Assembly (NCBI GenBank): GCA_003417655.1 | Contig: QVMW01000003.1 | Location: 145,507 to 209,506, forward strand | Source of the DNA: Rhodobacteraceae bacterium 63075 | GTDB taxonomy: Bacteria > Pseudomonadota > Alphaproteobacteria > Rhodobacterales > Rhodobacteraceae | Length of the DNA stretch: 64,000 bases | Direction of reading: 5' to 3' | Part shown: in pieces, positions 23,754 to 31,663 of the stretch | Layout of the letters: every line of letters begins with the position of its first letter | How positions within the stretch are numbered: position 1 is the first letter of the stretch | Program-made: the position numbers and the translations under genes | The notes under the pieces: generated by a model | What the model was told of the DNA's origin: nothing | The model's database searches: none | Seen by the model: only the letters and a program-made list of their open reading frames with translations

Positions 23754-23809
23754 GGGGGGAGCGCGGCTCCCCCCGCACCCCCCTCGGGATATTTCAGGCA
23801 AGAAGAAAG
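23754..23809 (+). repeat. Dispersed hairpin-plus-tail element, copy 2
   Basis: A perfect nine-pair hairpin GGGGGGAGC/GCTCCCCCC (23754-23774, three-base loop) is followed by a tail with CCCCCCTCGGGATATTTCAG and GCAAGAAGAAAGC. The tail matches the one after the hairpin at 19089 almost base for base, while the hairpin arms differ in sequence but keep the same position and size. Both copies lie on the plus strand a short distance after a plus-strand gene. Confidence 0.65.
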
Positions 23810-23886
23810 CACAGGCTTCTTGGGCATTTGATTCTGCCGCGGCTTGTGTTAAGGATTTCCGAAAGTAGCTTTCGGAGTTTCTGAAC

Positions 23887-25110
23887 ATGGCCCAGCACAC
23901 GCTTCCCGCCGCATCGGTCTACGATGCCGAACCCATCCCTACCGAAGCGCGCGCGGATATCGACCGGCTGCTGCAATCGGGCGATCTCTTCCGCTACACC
24001 GCACCCGAGGATGCACCTGTTGCCTTGCTCGAGGCCGAGTTCGCCGCGTTCATGGGCACTTCTTACGCGTTGGCCGTCTCATCCTGCTCGGCTGCGCTCT
24101 TTTTGTCGCTCGAGGCGCTCGGCCTGCCCCGCGATGCGCGCGTGCTGATCCCCGCCTTCACATTCGCCGCCGTGCCATCCTCGATCGTGCATGCACGCTG
24201 CGTGCCGGTTCTTTGCGAAGTGGGCGAGAACTACCGCATCGACATGGAGGATTTCGCCGCCAGGCTCGAGGACGACATCTCCGCCGTCATCATCAGCCAC
24301 ATGCGCGGCCACACCTCGGACATGGACGCGATCATGGCGCTTTGCGAGGCGCGCGGCATTCCCGTGATAGAGGATGCGGCGCACTCTTTGGGCACCACGT
24401 GGCATGGCCGCAAGATCGGCACGCTCGGCCGTGTTGGCTGCTTCTCCTTCCAGTCCTACAAGCTCGTCAACGCGGGGGAAGGCGGCATTCTCGTCACCGA
24501 CGACGCCGATCTCGTGGCCCGCGCCGTGATCATGTCGGGCGCCTACGAGCACAACTGGTCCAAGCATATCTCCGGCGCCGACGAAGCGCTCGAGGCGGCC
24601 TTCGCACGGTGGCAGAACAGGCTGCCGCTCTACAACCTGCGCATGTCGAACCTTTCGGCCGCCGTGATCCGGCCACAGCTCGGGCATGTCGAGCGCCGCG
24701 TCCATGATGGCCGCCGCAACCACGACTATACCGCGATCAAGCTTGACCGCAGCCCCTGGATCAGCGTTCCCGAGAAGCTCGGCCCCGAGGAGCGCGCACC
24801 GGATTCGATCCAGTTCAATCTCGAGGACATGAGCGAGGAGGAGATGCGCGCCTTCGCCGCTGCCGCCGCCGAACGCGGCGTCAAGGTGCAGGTCTTCGGG
24901 CTGAGCCGCGACAATGCGCGCGCCTTCTGGAACTGGCAGTTTCTTCCCGAAGCGCCGGGCGAGCTGCCGCGGACGCGAGCGATGCTGAAGCGCGCCTGCG
25001 ATGCCCGTCTGCCCGCTCGGCTGACAACGACCGATCTCGACGCCATCGCCGATGCGCTCGTCTCAGCCGCGGCCGAGGTCAAAGCCGCACCGCAGCTCAA
25101 AGCAGGGTGA
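23887..25110 (+). CDS. DegT/DnrJ/EryC1/StrS-family PLP aminotransferase
   Basis: 407-residue fold-type I PLP protein of the sugar-aminotransferase-like family. Characteristic parts are the SSCSAALFLSLEALGL cofactor loop, VIEDAAHSLGTTWHGRKIG and FSFQSYKLVNAGEGG with the Schiff-base lysine near residue 191. Most members aminate keto-sugars, but some act on other carbonyls or are regulatory. There are no nucleotide-sugar genes nearby, so a sugar role is not supported by context. The ATG at 23887 has GGAG upstream. It follows the ferredoxin gene by 178 bases, including strong hairpins, so it may have its own promoter. It ends 14 bases inside the convergent LysR gene. Confidence 0.88.
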   Translation: MAQHTLPAASVYDAEPIPTEARADIDRLLQSGDLFRYTAPEDAPVALLEAEFAAFMGTSYALAVSSCSAALFLSLEALGLPRDARVLIPAFTFAAVPSSIVHARCVPVLCEVGENYRIDMEDFAARLEDDISAVIISHMRGHTSDMDAIMALCEARGIPVIEDAAHSLGTTWHGRKIGTLGRVGCFSFQSYKLVNAGEGGILVTDDADLVARAVIMSGAYEHNWSKHISGADEALEAAFARWQNRLPLYNLRMSNLSAAVIRPQLGHVERRVHDGRRNHDYTAIKLDRSPWISVPEKLGPEERAPDSIQFNLEDMSEEEMRAFAAAAAERGVKVQVFGLSRDNARAFWNWQFLPEAPGELPRTRAMLKRACDARLPARLTTTDLDAIADALVSAAAEVKAAPQLKAG

Positions 25111-26062
25111 TCGCGCCTTCCGTCTCGGGGAAGGCTTCGAGCGCCGGGCGCAGCACGGTTTCCTCCAGCACGGGGCGCAGCTTTTCGGCCACCTGGGCAG
25201 GCATGTCCTGCAGGATGCCAGCACGGGCCGTCAGGCTGATCCGCCGCGAGAGCGGCTCGAAGGGCAGCGCGAAGACATCCACCTTCGCCGCAAAGCGCCG
25301 CGCGCGCATGAGCGCCACCGGCGTCAGGATCGTCCAGCCCGCGCCCTGCCCGACCATCGCCATGATCGCCAGGTAGCTGTCAAGCTCGAAGCGGTGTGCG
25401 AGCCGCAGGTTCTGGCGCGCGAGATGCTCCGAGATCAGCCGCCCCATGTGATGGCGCGCGCTGTATTGCACGAAGGGCAGACGCTTGAGCTGACGCAGCA
25501 CATCACCGTCAGGGTCGATCGCGCCCTTGGGGGCTGCGACAACGAAACCGTCTTCGAGGAGCGGGTGCACCTCCATCCAGTCCGCCTGCGCGCCCATTTC
25601 GGCGCAGACGATCACATCCAGGGCCCGCGCATCGAGCTGATCGTAAAGGAAGTGGCTGGCCCCCGTTTCGAGCAGGAACTGGCAGGTCTTGAGTTCCCCT
25701 GCCATCTGGGTGAGCAATTGAGGTGTGACATCAACCTCGAAATCCTCGATCACCCCGAGCCTGAAGCGCGTCAGCGCCGACAGATCGCGCATGGCGAGTT
25801 CGGCCTTGGCCTGTTCGGCTTCGTTGATGATATTCTGCGCGCGGCGGCGGAACATCTCGCCTGCGGGCGTCAGAAGCACGGGGCGCGCGTTGCGATCCAG
25901 CAGCGTAACGCCCATCGCGCCTTCAAGATTGGTGAGCTGTTGTGACACCGCCGAAGGGCTGGCCCCCAGCCGACGCGCCGCCGCCGTGATCGAACGCTCC
26001 TCTGCGGTCGCGATGAACACCTCCACGCCCCAAAGCGTGATCCGCCCTGCGCCGTCGGCCAT
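25097..26062 (-). CDS. LysR-family transcriptional regulator downstream of phaR
   Basis: 321-residue LysR-type regulator. The helix-turn-helix reads EVFIATAEERSITAAARRLGASPSAVSQQLTNLEGAMGVTLLDRNARPV, a textbook LysR N-terminus. The effector domain includes FLLETGASHFLYDQLDARALDVIVCAE and a C-terminal ALPFEPLSRRISL segment. The ATG at 26062 lies six bases after the phaR stop with AAGGCGAA as ribosome site, so it is probably cotranscribed with phaR. This placement suggests it responds to carbon metabolism, but its targets are unknown. It is convergent with the DegT gene and overlaps it by 14 bases. Confidence 0.9.
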   Translation of the reverse strand: MADGAGRITLWGVEVFIATAEERSITAAARRLGASPSAVSQQLTNLEGAMGVTLLDRNARPVLLTPAGEMFRRRAQNIINEAEQAKAELAMRDLSALTRFRLGVIEDFEVDVTPQLLTQMAGELKTCQFLLETGASHFLYDQLDARALDVIVCAEMGAQADWMEVHPLLEDGFVVAAPKGAIDPDGDVLRQLKRLPFVQYSARHHMGRLISEHLARQNLRLAHRFELDSYLAIMAMVGQGAGWTILTPVALMRARRFAAKVDVFALPFEPLSRRISLTARAGILQDMPAQVAEKLRPVLEETVLRPALEAFPETEGAITLL

Positions 26063-26068
26063 TTCGCC

Positions 26069-26644
26069 TTACTTGCCCATCTTGGAGAGCTTGGCCTGAA
26101 GCGCGGCCAGCTCGGCCTTGATCTCGTCAAGCTCTTCGCCGTCGTCTTCGGTGCCCTGCTCCGGGGCGTTGGCCTGTTCGCTCTCGCCGGAGGGCGTCGT
26201 GCCGGCAGCCATGCCACCGGTCATCGCCTTGATGAAAGCCTCCTGCTGCGCCTTGACCGCATCGAACCCCGGCATCTTCGCCATCGGGTTCATCGCGTCC
26301 ATGTTCTCCATCATCTTGCTCTGCCCCTCCCGGAACATGTCGAAGCTGCTCTGGAGAAACTGCGGCATCATGCTGGTCGCGCGGTCGGTATAGCTGCGCA
26401 CGATGTCGTTGAGAACGGAAATCGGCAGCATGTTCTCACCGCGGCTTTCATGCTCGGCGATGATCTGAAGCAGGTATTGCCGCGTGAGGTCATCGCCTGT
26501 CTTCAGATCGACGATCTGGACCTCGCGGCCCTCCCGGATGAAGCTCGCGATGTCTTCGAGGGTCACGTAGTCGCTCGTCTCCGTGTTGTAGAGCCGGCGG
26601 CTTGCATAACGCTTGATCAGAAGTGGTTTGTCTTTTTCGGCCAC
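26069..26644 (-). CDS. phaR: Polyhydroxyalkanoate synthesis repressor PhaR
   Basis: 191-residue PHA-responsive repressor. The conserved N-terminal DNA-binding domain reads PLLIKRYASRRLYNTETSDYVTLEDIASFIREGREVQIVDLKTG, and the PHB-accumulation region follows with YLLQIIAEHE; the C-terminus ends in an acidic coiled coil. PhaR binds PHB granules and releases DNA, so phasin and PHA genes are expressed when polymer appears. The start is GTG at 26644 with GGGAGG seven bases upstream. CTGC-N3-GCAG palindromes occur before phaR itself, phaP and the phaC/phaZ pair, consistent with autoregulation and control of the locus. Confidence 0.95.
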   Translation of the reverse strand: MAEKDKPLLIKRYASRRLYNTETSDYVTLEDIASFIREGREVQIVDLKTGDDLTRQYLLQIIAEHESRGENMLPISVLNDIVRSYTDRATSMMPQFLQSSFDMFREGQSKMMENMDAMNPMAKMPGFDAVKAQQEAFIKAMTGGMAAGTTPSGESEQANAPEQGTEDDGEELDEIKAELAALQAKLSKMGK

Positions 26645-26668
26645 GTTAATTCCTCCCAGGATGCCGCG

Positions 26669-26679
26669 CTGCAGTGCAG
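26669..26679. promoter_or_regulatory. PhaR operator candidate before phaR
   Basis: CTGCAGTGCAG, the CTGC-N3-GCAG palindrome, lies 24 bases before the phaR start codon. A half-site GTGCAGCAC follows at about 26689-26697. PhaR of Paracoccus is reported to bind CTGC/GCAG inverted sequences of this form, which supports autorepression. Confidence 0.6.
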
Positions 26680-26696
26680 CTTACGCGAGTGCAGCA

Positions 26697-26729
26697 CAAA
26701 AAGAAAGAGCGGGCCGCGATGGCCCGCTC
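26697..26729 (-). terminator. Rho-independent terminator of phaP
   Basis: On the minus strand a perfect nine-pair stem GAGCGGGCC/GGCCCGCTC (26707-26729, five-base loop) is followed by TTTCTTTTTGT (26696-26706). It lies 61 bases after the phasin stop and just before the phaR promoter. A second stem GCGCTCCC/GGGAGCGC (26739-26767) precedes it. This insulates highly expressed phaP from phaR. Confidence 0.8.
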
Positions 26730-26789
26730 CGTTAAGATGCGCTCCCTAAAGGGAGGAATGGGAGCGCCTCTGTTCCTTGACGTGTCAGC

Positions 26790-27245
26790 TTACTTCGAAG
26801 CTGCGGCCGTCGTTGCTTTCTTTGCGGCTTTCGTCGCGTCGTCCGTGGCTTTCTTGACGGCGGCTGTCGCGTCTTCCGAAGCGTTCTTGCCGGCGGCCAT
26901 CATCAGCTCAACTGTTTCGAGCTGAACCTTTTTCGCGACTTCGGCGAAGGCGGCCATGTTCTCGGCAGCAACTTCAGCCTGGGCCGAAGCGAAATCGGTG
27001 ACGGCCTTGGCGTAGTCGGCAGGCTCGGCCTTGGCTTTGGACATGTCGCCCATCTTGGACAGCGTGTCCTGTGTCCACTTGGTGGAGATATCCGCCGACT
27101 TCTCAGCCGCGTCGAGCGCGACGGCCGAGAGCTTTTCGCTCATCTCCGCCTGGCTCTTGAAAGCGTCTTCGAAGGCTTTCGTGTCCACGGGGAATGCGCC
27201 CATCATTTCTTTCATGGTCGCTGTGAAATCTTGTGTCTTAGCCAT
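26790..27245 (-). CDS. phaP: Phasin, PHA granule coat protein
   Basis: 151-residue helical protein that coats polyhydroxyalkanoate granules. It begins MAKTQDFTATMKEMMGAFPV and is built of long amphipathic helices rich in Ala, Glu and Lys; the tail after KNASEDATAAVKKATDDATK is a run of Ala/Lys repeats like those of PHA-binding phasins, probably unstructured or coiled. The ATG at 27245 has AAAGGTAG upstream. Three PhaR-type palindromes lie in its 232-base promoter gap and a strong terminator follows the gene, both fitting an abundant, tightly repressed protein. It belongs to the phasin_2 type by eye. Confidence 0.92.
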   Translation of the reverse strand: MAKTQDFTATMKEMMGAFPVDTKAFEDAFKSQAEMSEKLSAVALDAAEKSADISTKWTQDTLSKMGDMSKAKAEPADYAKAVTDFASAQAEVAAENMAAFAEVAKKVQLETVELMMAAGKNASEDATAAVKKATDDATKAAKKATTAAASK

Positions 27246-27334
27246 TGGTTCTACCTTTCGGTTGCGGCCCTGAAGGAGATCCGAGGGGAAGACCCGGGCC
27301 AGTGGTTTTGTTGCGTCTGGGAAAGATATAGATG

Positions 27335-27345
27335 CTGCAATGCAG
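27335..27345. promoter_or_regulatory. PhaR operator candidate, phaP promoter site 1
   Basis: CTGCAATGCAG, form CTGC-N3-GCAG, 90 bases before the phasin start. It lies in an AT-rich stretch that is otherwise rare in this genome and is one of three such sites between phaP and phaC. Confidence 0.6.
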
Positions 27346-27362
27346 AAAATCAAGAGGAAATA

Positions 27363-27373
27363 CTGCAGTGCAG
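27363..27373. promoter_or_regulatory. PhaR operator candidate, phaP promoter site 2
   Basis: CTGCAGTGCAG, identical to the site before phaR, centred 28 bases from site 1, close to an integral number of helix turns, which would place both on nearly the same DNA face. Confidence 0.6.
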
Positions 27374-27425
27374 CATTTTTCCAGTGACACAACCAAATCC
27401 CTGTTTTAAAACAGTTTATTTGATG

Positions 27426-27436
27426 CTGCATCGCAG
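27426..27436. promoter_or_regulatory. PhaR operator candidate, phaP promoter site 3
   Basis: CTGCATCGCAG inside the longer perfect arms ATGCTGC/GCAGCAT, 63 bases beyond site 2 and 42 bases after the phaC stop. Three separate sites in one gap suggest cooperative repression of phaP. Confidence 0.6.
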
Positions 27437-27477
27437 CATTACTTGCCGTCACAGAAATTTCGCACTTGCAGAAACCG

Positions 27478-29271
27478 TCAAACGACCGGTTTTTCCACCA
27501 CGTATGACCCCGGCGCATCACAGAGCGGCTCGTAGCCTTTCGCCCCGGGCGTGCGCGCCGGAACCATCTTGCCGGAGCGCTTCTTGAGCCAGGCTTCCCA
27601 GCGCGGCCACCAGCTTCCCTCGTGAAAGCGCGCATTGTCCCACCAGTCCTGCGGCGTCTTGGGCAGGTCCGTGTTCACGTAATGGCCATATTTCTTCTTC
27701 GACGGCGGGTTGACGATCCCCGCGATATGGCCCGACTGGCTCACGATGAAAGTCTTGTTTCGCGAGCCGGCCTGCATGAACCCCCGGTAACAATCGCGCC
27801 AGGCGGCGATGTGATCGCTCTCGCAGGTCGCTGCGAAAGTCGGCACAGTGACATCCCTGATATGAAGCCGCTCGCCCAGAAGCTCCAGCCCATCCTCGAC
27901 AAAGGCGTTCTTCTGGCAAAGCTCCCGCAGGTATTCCATGGTCATCTTGCCGGGCAGGTTCGTGCTGTCGCCGTTCCAGTAGAGCAGGTCGAAGGCCGGG
28001 GGCGTCTCGCCCATCATGTAGCTCTTGATCGCCGGCGTATAGACAAGGTCATTGGAGCGCAGGAAACTCATCGTGCGCGACATGATGACGGACCGCAGCA
28101 CGCCGTATTCTGCCACTTCCTCCTCGATCGCGTCGACGAAATCATCCTGAAGGAAGGGCGTGAACTCGCCCTGGTCGGAGAAATCGGTCAGCGCGGTGAA
28201 GAACGTCGCCGATTTGACGGAAGTATCGCCCTTGGCCTTCATGTAGGCCAGCGCGAGGTTCAGTGTCGTGCCGGCGATGCAATAGCCGACGGCATTGATC
28301 TGCTTCTCCCCGGTGATCTCCCTGATCACGCGGATCGCCTCGAGAATGCCGCTTTCGACATAATCGCCCATGCCGAAATCTGCCTCGGCGCGCCCCGGAT
28401 TGCGCCAACTGACGACGAAGAGCGTATAGCCCTGCTCCACGATCCACTTGATCAGGCTGTTCTGCGCCTTGAGATCGAGAATGTAGAACTTGTTGATCCA
28501 GGGCGGAAAGATGACAAGCGGCGTCCGGTGCACCTCCTCGGTCGCGGGCGCATACTGGATGAGCTCCATGATCTTGTTGCGGTAGACGACCTTGCCCGGC
28601 GTCGACGCCACGTTTTCGCCCAGCTCGAAGGCGCTTTCATCGACCAGCTTGACCAGAAGCTCGCCGTCATTGGCCTCCAGATCGGCGACGAGGTTCTCCA
28701 GCCCCTTGACGAGCGACTCCCCGTCCGTCTCGACAGCTTTCTCCAGCGCGTCAGGGTTGGTTCCGAGAAAATTCGTCGGCGCCAGCATGTCGATGATCTG
28801 TTCCGAGAAGAAATGCAGCCGCCGCTTGTCCGTCTCCTCGAGATCGTCCACATCCTCGACAGCCTTGCGCAGCGCCTCGGCATTGATCAGGTATTGCTGC
28901 TTGACGAAGTTGAAATAGGGATGGCTCTGCCAGAGCGGGTTGGAAAACCGCTTGTCCGTCGGCGTGTCATCCTCGGGGGCGGCGAAACCCTCCTTCATGA
29001 AGGCCTGCTGCGCCTCCATGAAATGAGTCACCGACTTGCCCCAGTATTCGAGCTGATGTTCGTAGATTCGCTGGGGATTTTCCAGCATCTCCGCCCAGTA
29101 ATTGGCAGCCGCCGTGGTGAAGAGCTCCGGCGAGGGCGCATTCAGCGAAGGGTTCACCGGCTTGCGCGCGCCCAGGACCCCGATCAGGCGCTGCGTCAAC
29201 TCCTCGACGCGCGCCAGGTTCTCCTGCATCTTGTCGAGGTTCTCGGGCGCGGCACCATCTTTTGTTGTCAT
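27478..29271 (-). CDS. phaC: Class I poly(3-hydroxyalkanoate) synthase
   Basis: 597-residue polymerase that joins (R)-3-hydroxyacyl-CoA units into PHA at the granule surface. The lipase-like box is GYCIAGTT with the catalytic cysteine near residue 330; the Asp lies in ATCESDHIAAW and the His in SQSGHIAGIVNPP, so the triad is complete. Length near 600 and no adjacent PhaE mark it as class I. The ATG at 29271 has GGGGAG about ten bases upstream. phaZ is divergent, and a single PhaR-type palindrome lies between them; phaP and phaR follow on the same strand. The phaA/phaB precursor genes are not in this window. Confidence 0.97.
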   Translation of the reverse strand: MTTKDGAAPENLDKMQENLARVEELTQRLIGVLGARKPVNPSLNAPSPELFTTAAANYWAEMLENPQRIYEHQLEYWGKSVTHFMEAQQAFMKEGFAAPEDDTPTDKRFSNPLWQSHPYFNFVKQQYLINAEALRKAVEDVDDLEETDKRRLHFFSEQIIDMLAPTNFLGTNPDALEKAVETDGESLVKGLENLVADLEANDGELLVKLVDESAFELGENVASTPGKVVYRNKIMELIQYAPATEEVHRTPLVIFPPWINKFYILDLKAQNSLIKWIVEQGYTLFVVSWRNPGRAEADFGMGDYVESGILEAIRVIREITGEKQINAVGYCIAGTTLNLALAYMKAKGDTSVKSATFFTALTDFSDQGEFTPFLQDDFVDAIEEEVAEYGVLRSVIMSRTMSFLRSNDLVYTPAIKSYMMGETPPAFDLLYWNGDSTNLPGKMTMEYLRELCQKNAFVEDGLELLGERLHIRDVTVPTFAATCESDHIAAWRDCYRGFMQAGSRNKTFIVSQSGHIAGIVNPPSKKKYGHYVNTDLPKTPQDWWDNARFHEGSWWPRWEAWLKKRSGKMVPARTPGAKGYEPLCDAPGSYVVEKPVV

Positions 29272-29295
29272 TCTGACAAAACTCCCCTACCTTCG

Positions 29296-29306
29296 CTGCT
29301 GTGCAG
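29296..29306. promoter_or_regulatory. PhaR operator candidate between phaC and phaZ
   Basis: CTGCTGTGCAG (CTGC-N3-GCAG) lies 25 bases from the phaC start and 76 bases from the phaZ start, in the 110-base divergent gap, where it could control synthesis and breakdown genes together. Confidence 0.55.
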
Positions 29307-29381
29307 CATAGCCATTCCGGGCCACGCTGCGATGCGACAAACCGCCTGACCCTAGGTCAACTGCACTCGAGAGGACAGCCG

Positions 29382-30656
29382 ATGCGATACATGATGAGCT
29401 ACGACCTGATGGAAACGGTCCGCAACACCAATCAATGGTTCGGCGCGACTGCGCTCTCCTTCGCATCCTATCCTGCTTTCGCCATGGTGCCAAACCCTGC
29501 GTTTCAGTGGATGGCCGCCTGGGGCGAGGTGACGGAACGCAGCTTCCAGCGCATGGTCGCCAAGCCGGACTGGGGCATCGACACCTTCACCTGCGAAGAT
29601 GGCCGCGACCATCTCGTGAACATCAAGACCGTCGTCGAGCGTCCCTTCGGTGATCTGGTTCACTTCGAGGTCACAGGGCGCAAGCCGGCCGAACGCAAGG
29701 TGCTCATCGTCGCGCCCATGTCGGGCCATTACGCGACCCTCCTGCGCTCGACGGTCAAGAGCCTCATCCGCGATTGCGAGGTCTACATCACCGACTGGCA
29801 CAATGCGCGCGACATTCCCGTTTCGGCCGGCAAGTTCGATATCGAGGATTACACGCTCTACCTTGTCGATTTCATGCGCGAGCTCGGCCCCGACACCCAT
29901 GTGATCGCCGTTTGCCAGCCTGCCCCGCTCACCCTCGCCGCCACGGCCTATCTCGCCGAGCAGGACCCGGACGCGCAACCGCGCACGCTCACGCTTATCG
30001 GCGGCCCGATCGACCCCGATGCAACGCCGACGGATGTGACCGATTTCGGCCGCCGTGTAACCATGGGCCAGCTCGAGGAGACGATGATCCAGCGGGTCGG
30101 CTTCCAGCACAAGGGCGCGGGCCGCAAGGTCTATCCCGGCCTTTTGCAGCTCTCCTCCTTCATGTCGATGAACGCAGAAACCCACAGCAAGGCCTTCCTC
30201 GACCAGATCAGCCGCGTCGCCAAGGGCCAGGCCAGCGATCACGACAAGCACAACAAGTTCTATGACGAGTATCTCGCCGTCATGGACATGACGGCCGAGT
30301 TCTACCTCTCCACTGTCGACCGCATCTTCAAGAACCGCGAGATCGCCCGCAATGAATTCGTCGTGGATGGCCACAAGGTCGATATCGGCAAGATCACGAC
30401 GGTCGCCGTCAAGACCGTCGAAGGCGAGAATGATGACATCTCCGCGCCCGGCCAATGCGTCGCCGCGCTCGACCTGCTGACAGGCCTGCCGGACGAGAAG
30501 AAAGCCGCGCATCTCGAACCCGGCGCAGGCCACTATGGCATCTTCGCAGGCAAGAGCTGGCGCAACAACATCCGACCGCTGGTGCTGGATTTCATTGATT
30601 CGAACTCTGGGGCGACCGCGCAGAAACCAGCCAACAAGAACGCCAACGTCGCCTGA
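29382..30656 (+). CDS. phaZ: Intracellular PHB depolymerase
   Basis: 424-residue granule-associated depolymerase that mobilises stored PHB. Family marks are MRYMMSYDLMETVRNTNQWFG at the N-terminus, RKVLIVAPMSGHYATLLRSTV, and VIAVCQPAPLTLAA with the catalytic cysteine near residue 178, which replaces the serine of ordinary lipases. The C-terminal GAGHYGIFAGKSWRNNI carries the catalytic histidine. The ATG at 29382 follows GAGAGGACAG. It is divergent from phaC over 110 bases. Length and order match intracellular i-PhaZ proteins of Rhodobacteraceae. Confidence 0.95.
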   Translation: MRYMMSYDLMETVRNTNQWFGATALSFASYPAFAMVPNPAFQWMAAWGEVTERSFQRMVAKPDWGIDTFTCEDGRDHLVNIKTVVERPFGDLVHFEVTGRKPAERKVLIVAPMSGHYATLLRSTVKSLIRDCEVYITDWHNARDIPVSAGKFDIEDYTLYLVDFMRELGPDTHVIAVCQPAPLTLAATAYLAEQDPDAQPRTLTLIGGPIDPDATPTDVTDFGRRVTMGQLEETMIQRVGFQHKGAGRKVYPGLLQLSSFMSMNAETHSKAFLDQISRVAKGQASDHDKHNKFYDEYLAVMDMTAEFYLSTVDRIFKNREIARNEFVVDGHKVDIGKITTVAVKTVEGENDDISAPGQCVAALDLLTGLPDEKKAAHLEPGAGHYGIFAGKSWRNNIRPLVLDFIDSNSGATAQKPANKNANVA

Positions 30657-30678
30657 CCTGAAGGCGCAGGCCGCCCGC

Positions 30679-30813
30679 TCATCCCCAACCGAGCGCGTGC
30701 GCCACAAGGCCCACGAGGCTTCCCAGCGGGAGAGCAACGGCAAGCGCGACGAGTGCCGCCCCCGCCAATGTCAGCCGCGGCGCTTCGATTTTCTGACCAT
30801 GAACGCGTTTCAT
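30679..30813 (-). CDS. Small single-helix membrane protein
   Basis: 44-residue protein: a basic N-terminus MKRVHGQKIEAPR followed by one long hydrophobic helix, LTLAGAALVALAVALPLGSL, and a short tail. The pattern and high-GC codon use look real, and similar short proteins are often annotated in Rhodobacteraceae. The ATG at 30813 is divergent from the acetyltransferase gene, 46 bases apart. There is no clear Shine-Dalgarno sequence. The function is unknown. Confidence 0.45.
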   Translation of the reverse strand: MKRVHGQKIEAPRLTLAGAALVALAVALPLGSLVGLVAHALGWG

Positions 30814-30859
30814 GGCGCTTATTAACCACGTTTTAGGTTTCCCTTGTCTTAACGAGCAC

Positions 30860-31663
30860 ATGGCCCCGCTTCAGCAAACCGCGCTCTTCAATACCGCGCT
30901 CGCCGCGCTCGGCGTGCAGGTCACGCGCAGCGACGCACCTTGCGGGCCGGTCTACGTGCAGCGGCGCGGCTTTCTACCCTCGCTGGCCAGCCGGGCGCCT
31001 GCCTGCATTGCCGATGCGCCGATGCGACCGCGCCTTGTCAATGCCGAGGCGCGCGGGGCAGCCGCCGCCCTGCGCGCCTGCGGCTACACAGCCATCCTGA
31101 CCCCGGCCCATGTGGCAGAGCTTGATCTCTCACCGCCCCTGCCCGACCTGCACGCCGCGCTGCACGGAAAGTGGCGCAACCGCCTGACAACGGCCCGGAA
31201 ACGGCTGTCTGCAAGCCATGACGTCGCGCACCGCGCCTTCGATCCTGCCCGGGACGGCTGGCTCCTCAAGGCCGAAGCCGCCCAGCAACGCACCCGGCGC
31301 TACCGTGGCTATCCACCCGCATTGACCCGACTGATGCATGAGGTCGAACCGAAGGCTCTGCGGCTGTTCACCCTGCACGAAAGGCGCGATCCCATCGCGG
31401 CCATGCTCTTTGTCCGCCACGGCTCAATGGCCACCTATCACATCGGCTGGAACAGCCCGGAGGGCCGCAAGCTTGCAGCCCATCACCTGCTGCTCTGGGA
31501 AGCGATCCGCGCCCTGCGCGCCCGGGGCGTGCAAATGCTCGATCTGGGCACGGTCGAGACCGAACGCAGCGCAGGTCTTGCGCGCTTCAAGCTCGGCTCG
31601 GGTGCCCGCGCCCGCCCGCTTGGCGGCACATGGCTGCGCTGGCGTCAATCTCTCAGAACATAG
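30860..31663 (+). CDS. GNAT/FemAB-like acyltransferase
   Basis: 267-residue protein with a GNAT-type fold related to FemAB-like aminoacyl/acyl transferases. The C-terminal half has the usual layout: KALRLFTLHERRDPIAAMLFVRHGSMATYHIGWNSPEGRKLAAHHLLLWEAIRALRARGVQMLDLGTVETE, where a strand, the YHIGW bend and the LLLWEAI helix form the acyl-CoA fold. The final KLGSGARARPLGGTWL tail matches the GNAT_acetyltransf_6 pattern. I take the ATG at 30860 (MAPLQQTAL); an earlier ATG at 30812 would overlap the divergent small gene. The acceptor is unknown. It ends 19 bases inside a convergent hydrolase gene. Confidence 0.75.
   Translation: MAPLQQTALFNTALAALGVQVTRSDAPCGPVYVQRRGFLPSLASRAPACIADAPMRPRLVNAEARGAAAALRACGYTAILTPAHVAELDLSPPLPDLHAALHGKWRNRLTTARKRLSASHDVAHRAFDPARDGWLLKAEAAQQRTRRYRGYPPALTRLMHEVEPKALRLFTLHERRDPIAAMLFVRHGSMATYHIGWNSPEGRKLAAHHLLLWEAIRALRARGVQMLDLGTVETERSAGLARFKLGSGARARPLGGTWLRWRQSLRT

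Noticed and set aside
22197..23900. A 567-codon minus-strand open frame opposite the ligase and ferredoxin genes
   Set aside because: Antisense shadow; no start site with ribosome binding sequence and no recognisable domain.
28000..29349. Plus-strand frame opposite phaC
   Set aside because: phaC on the minus strand is intact with its catalytic triad; the opposite frame has no features.
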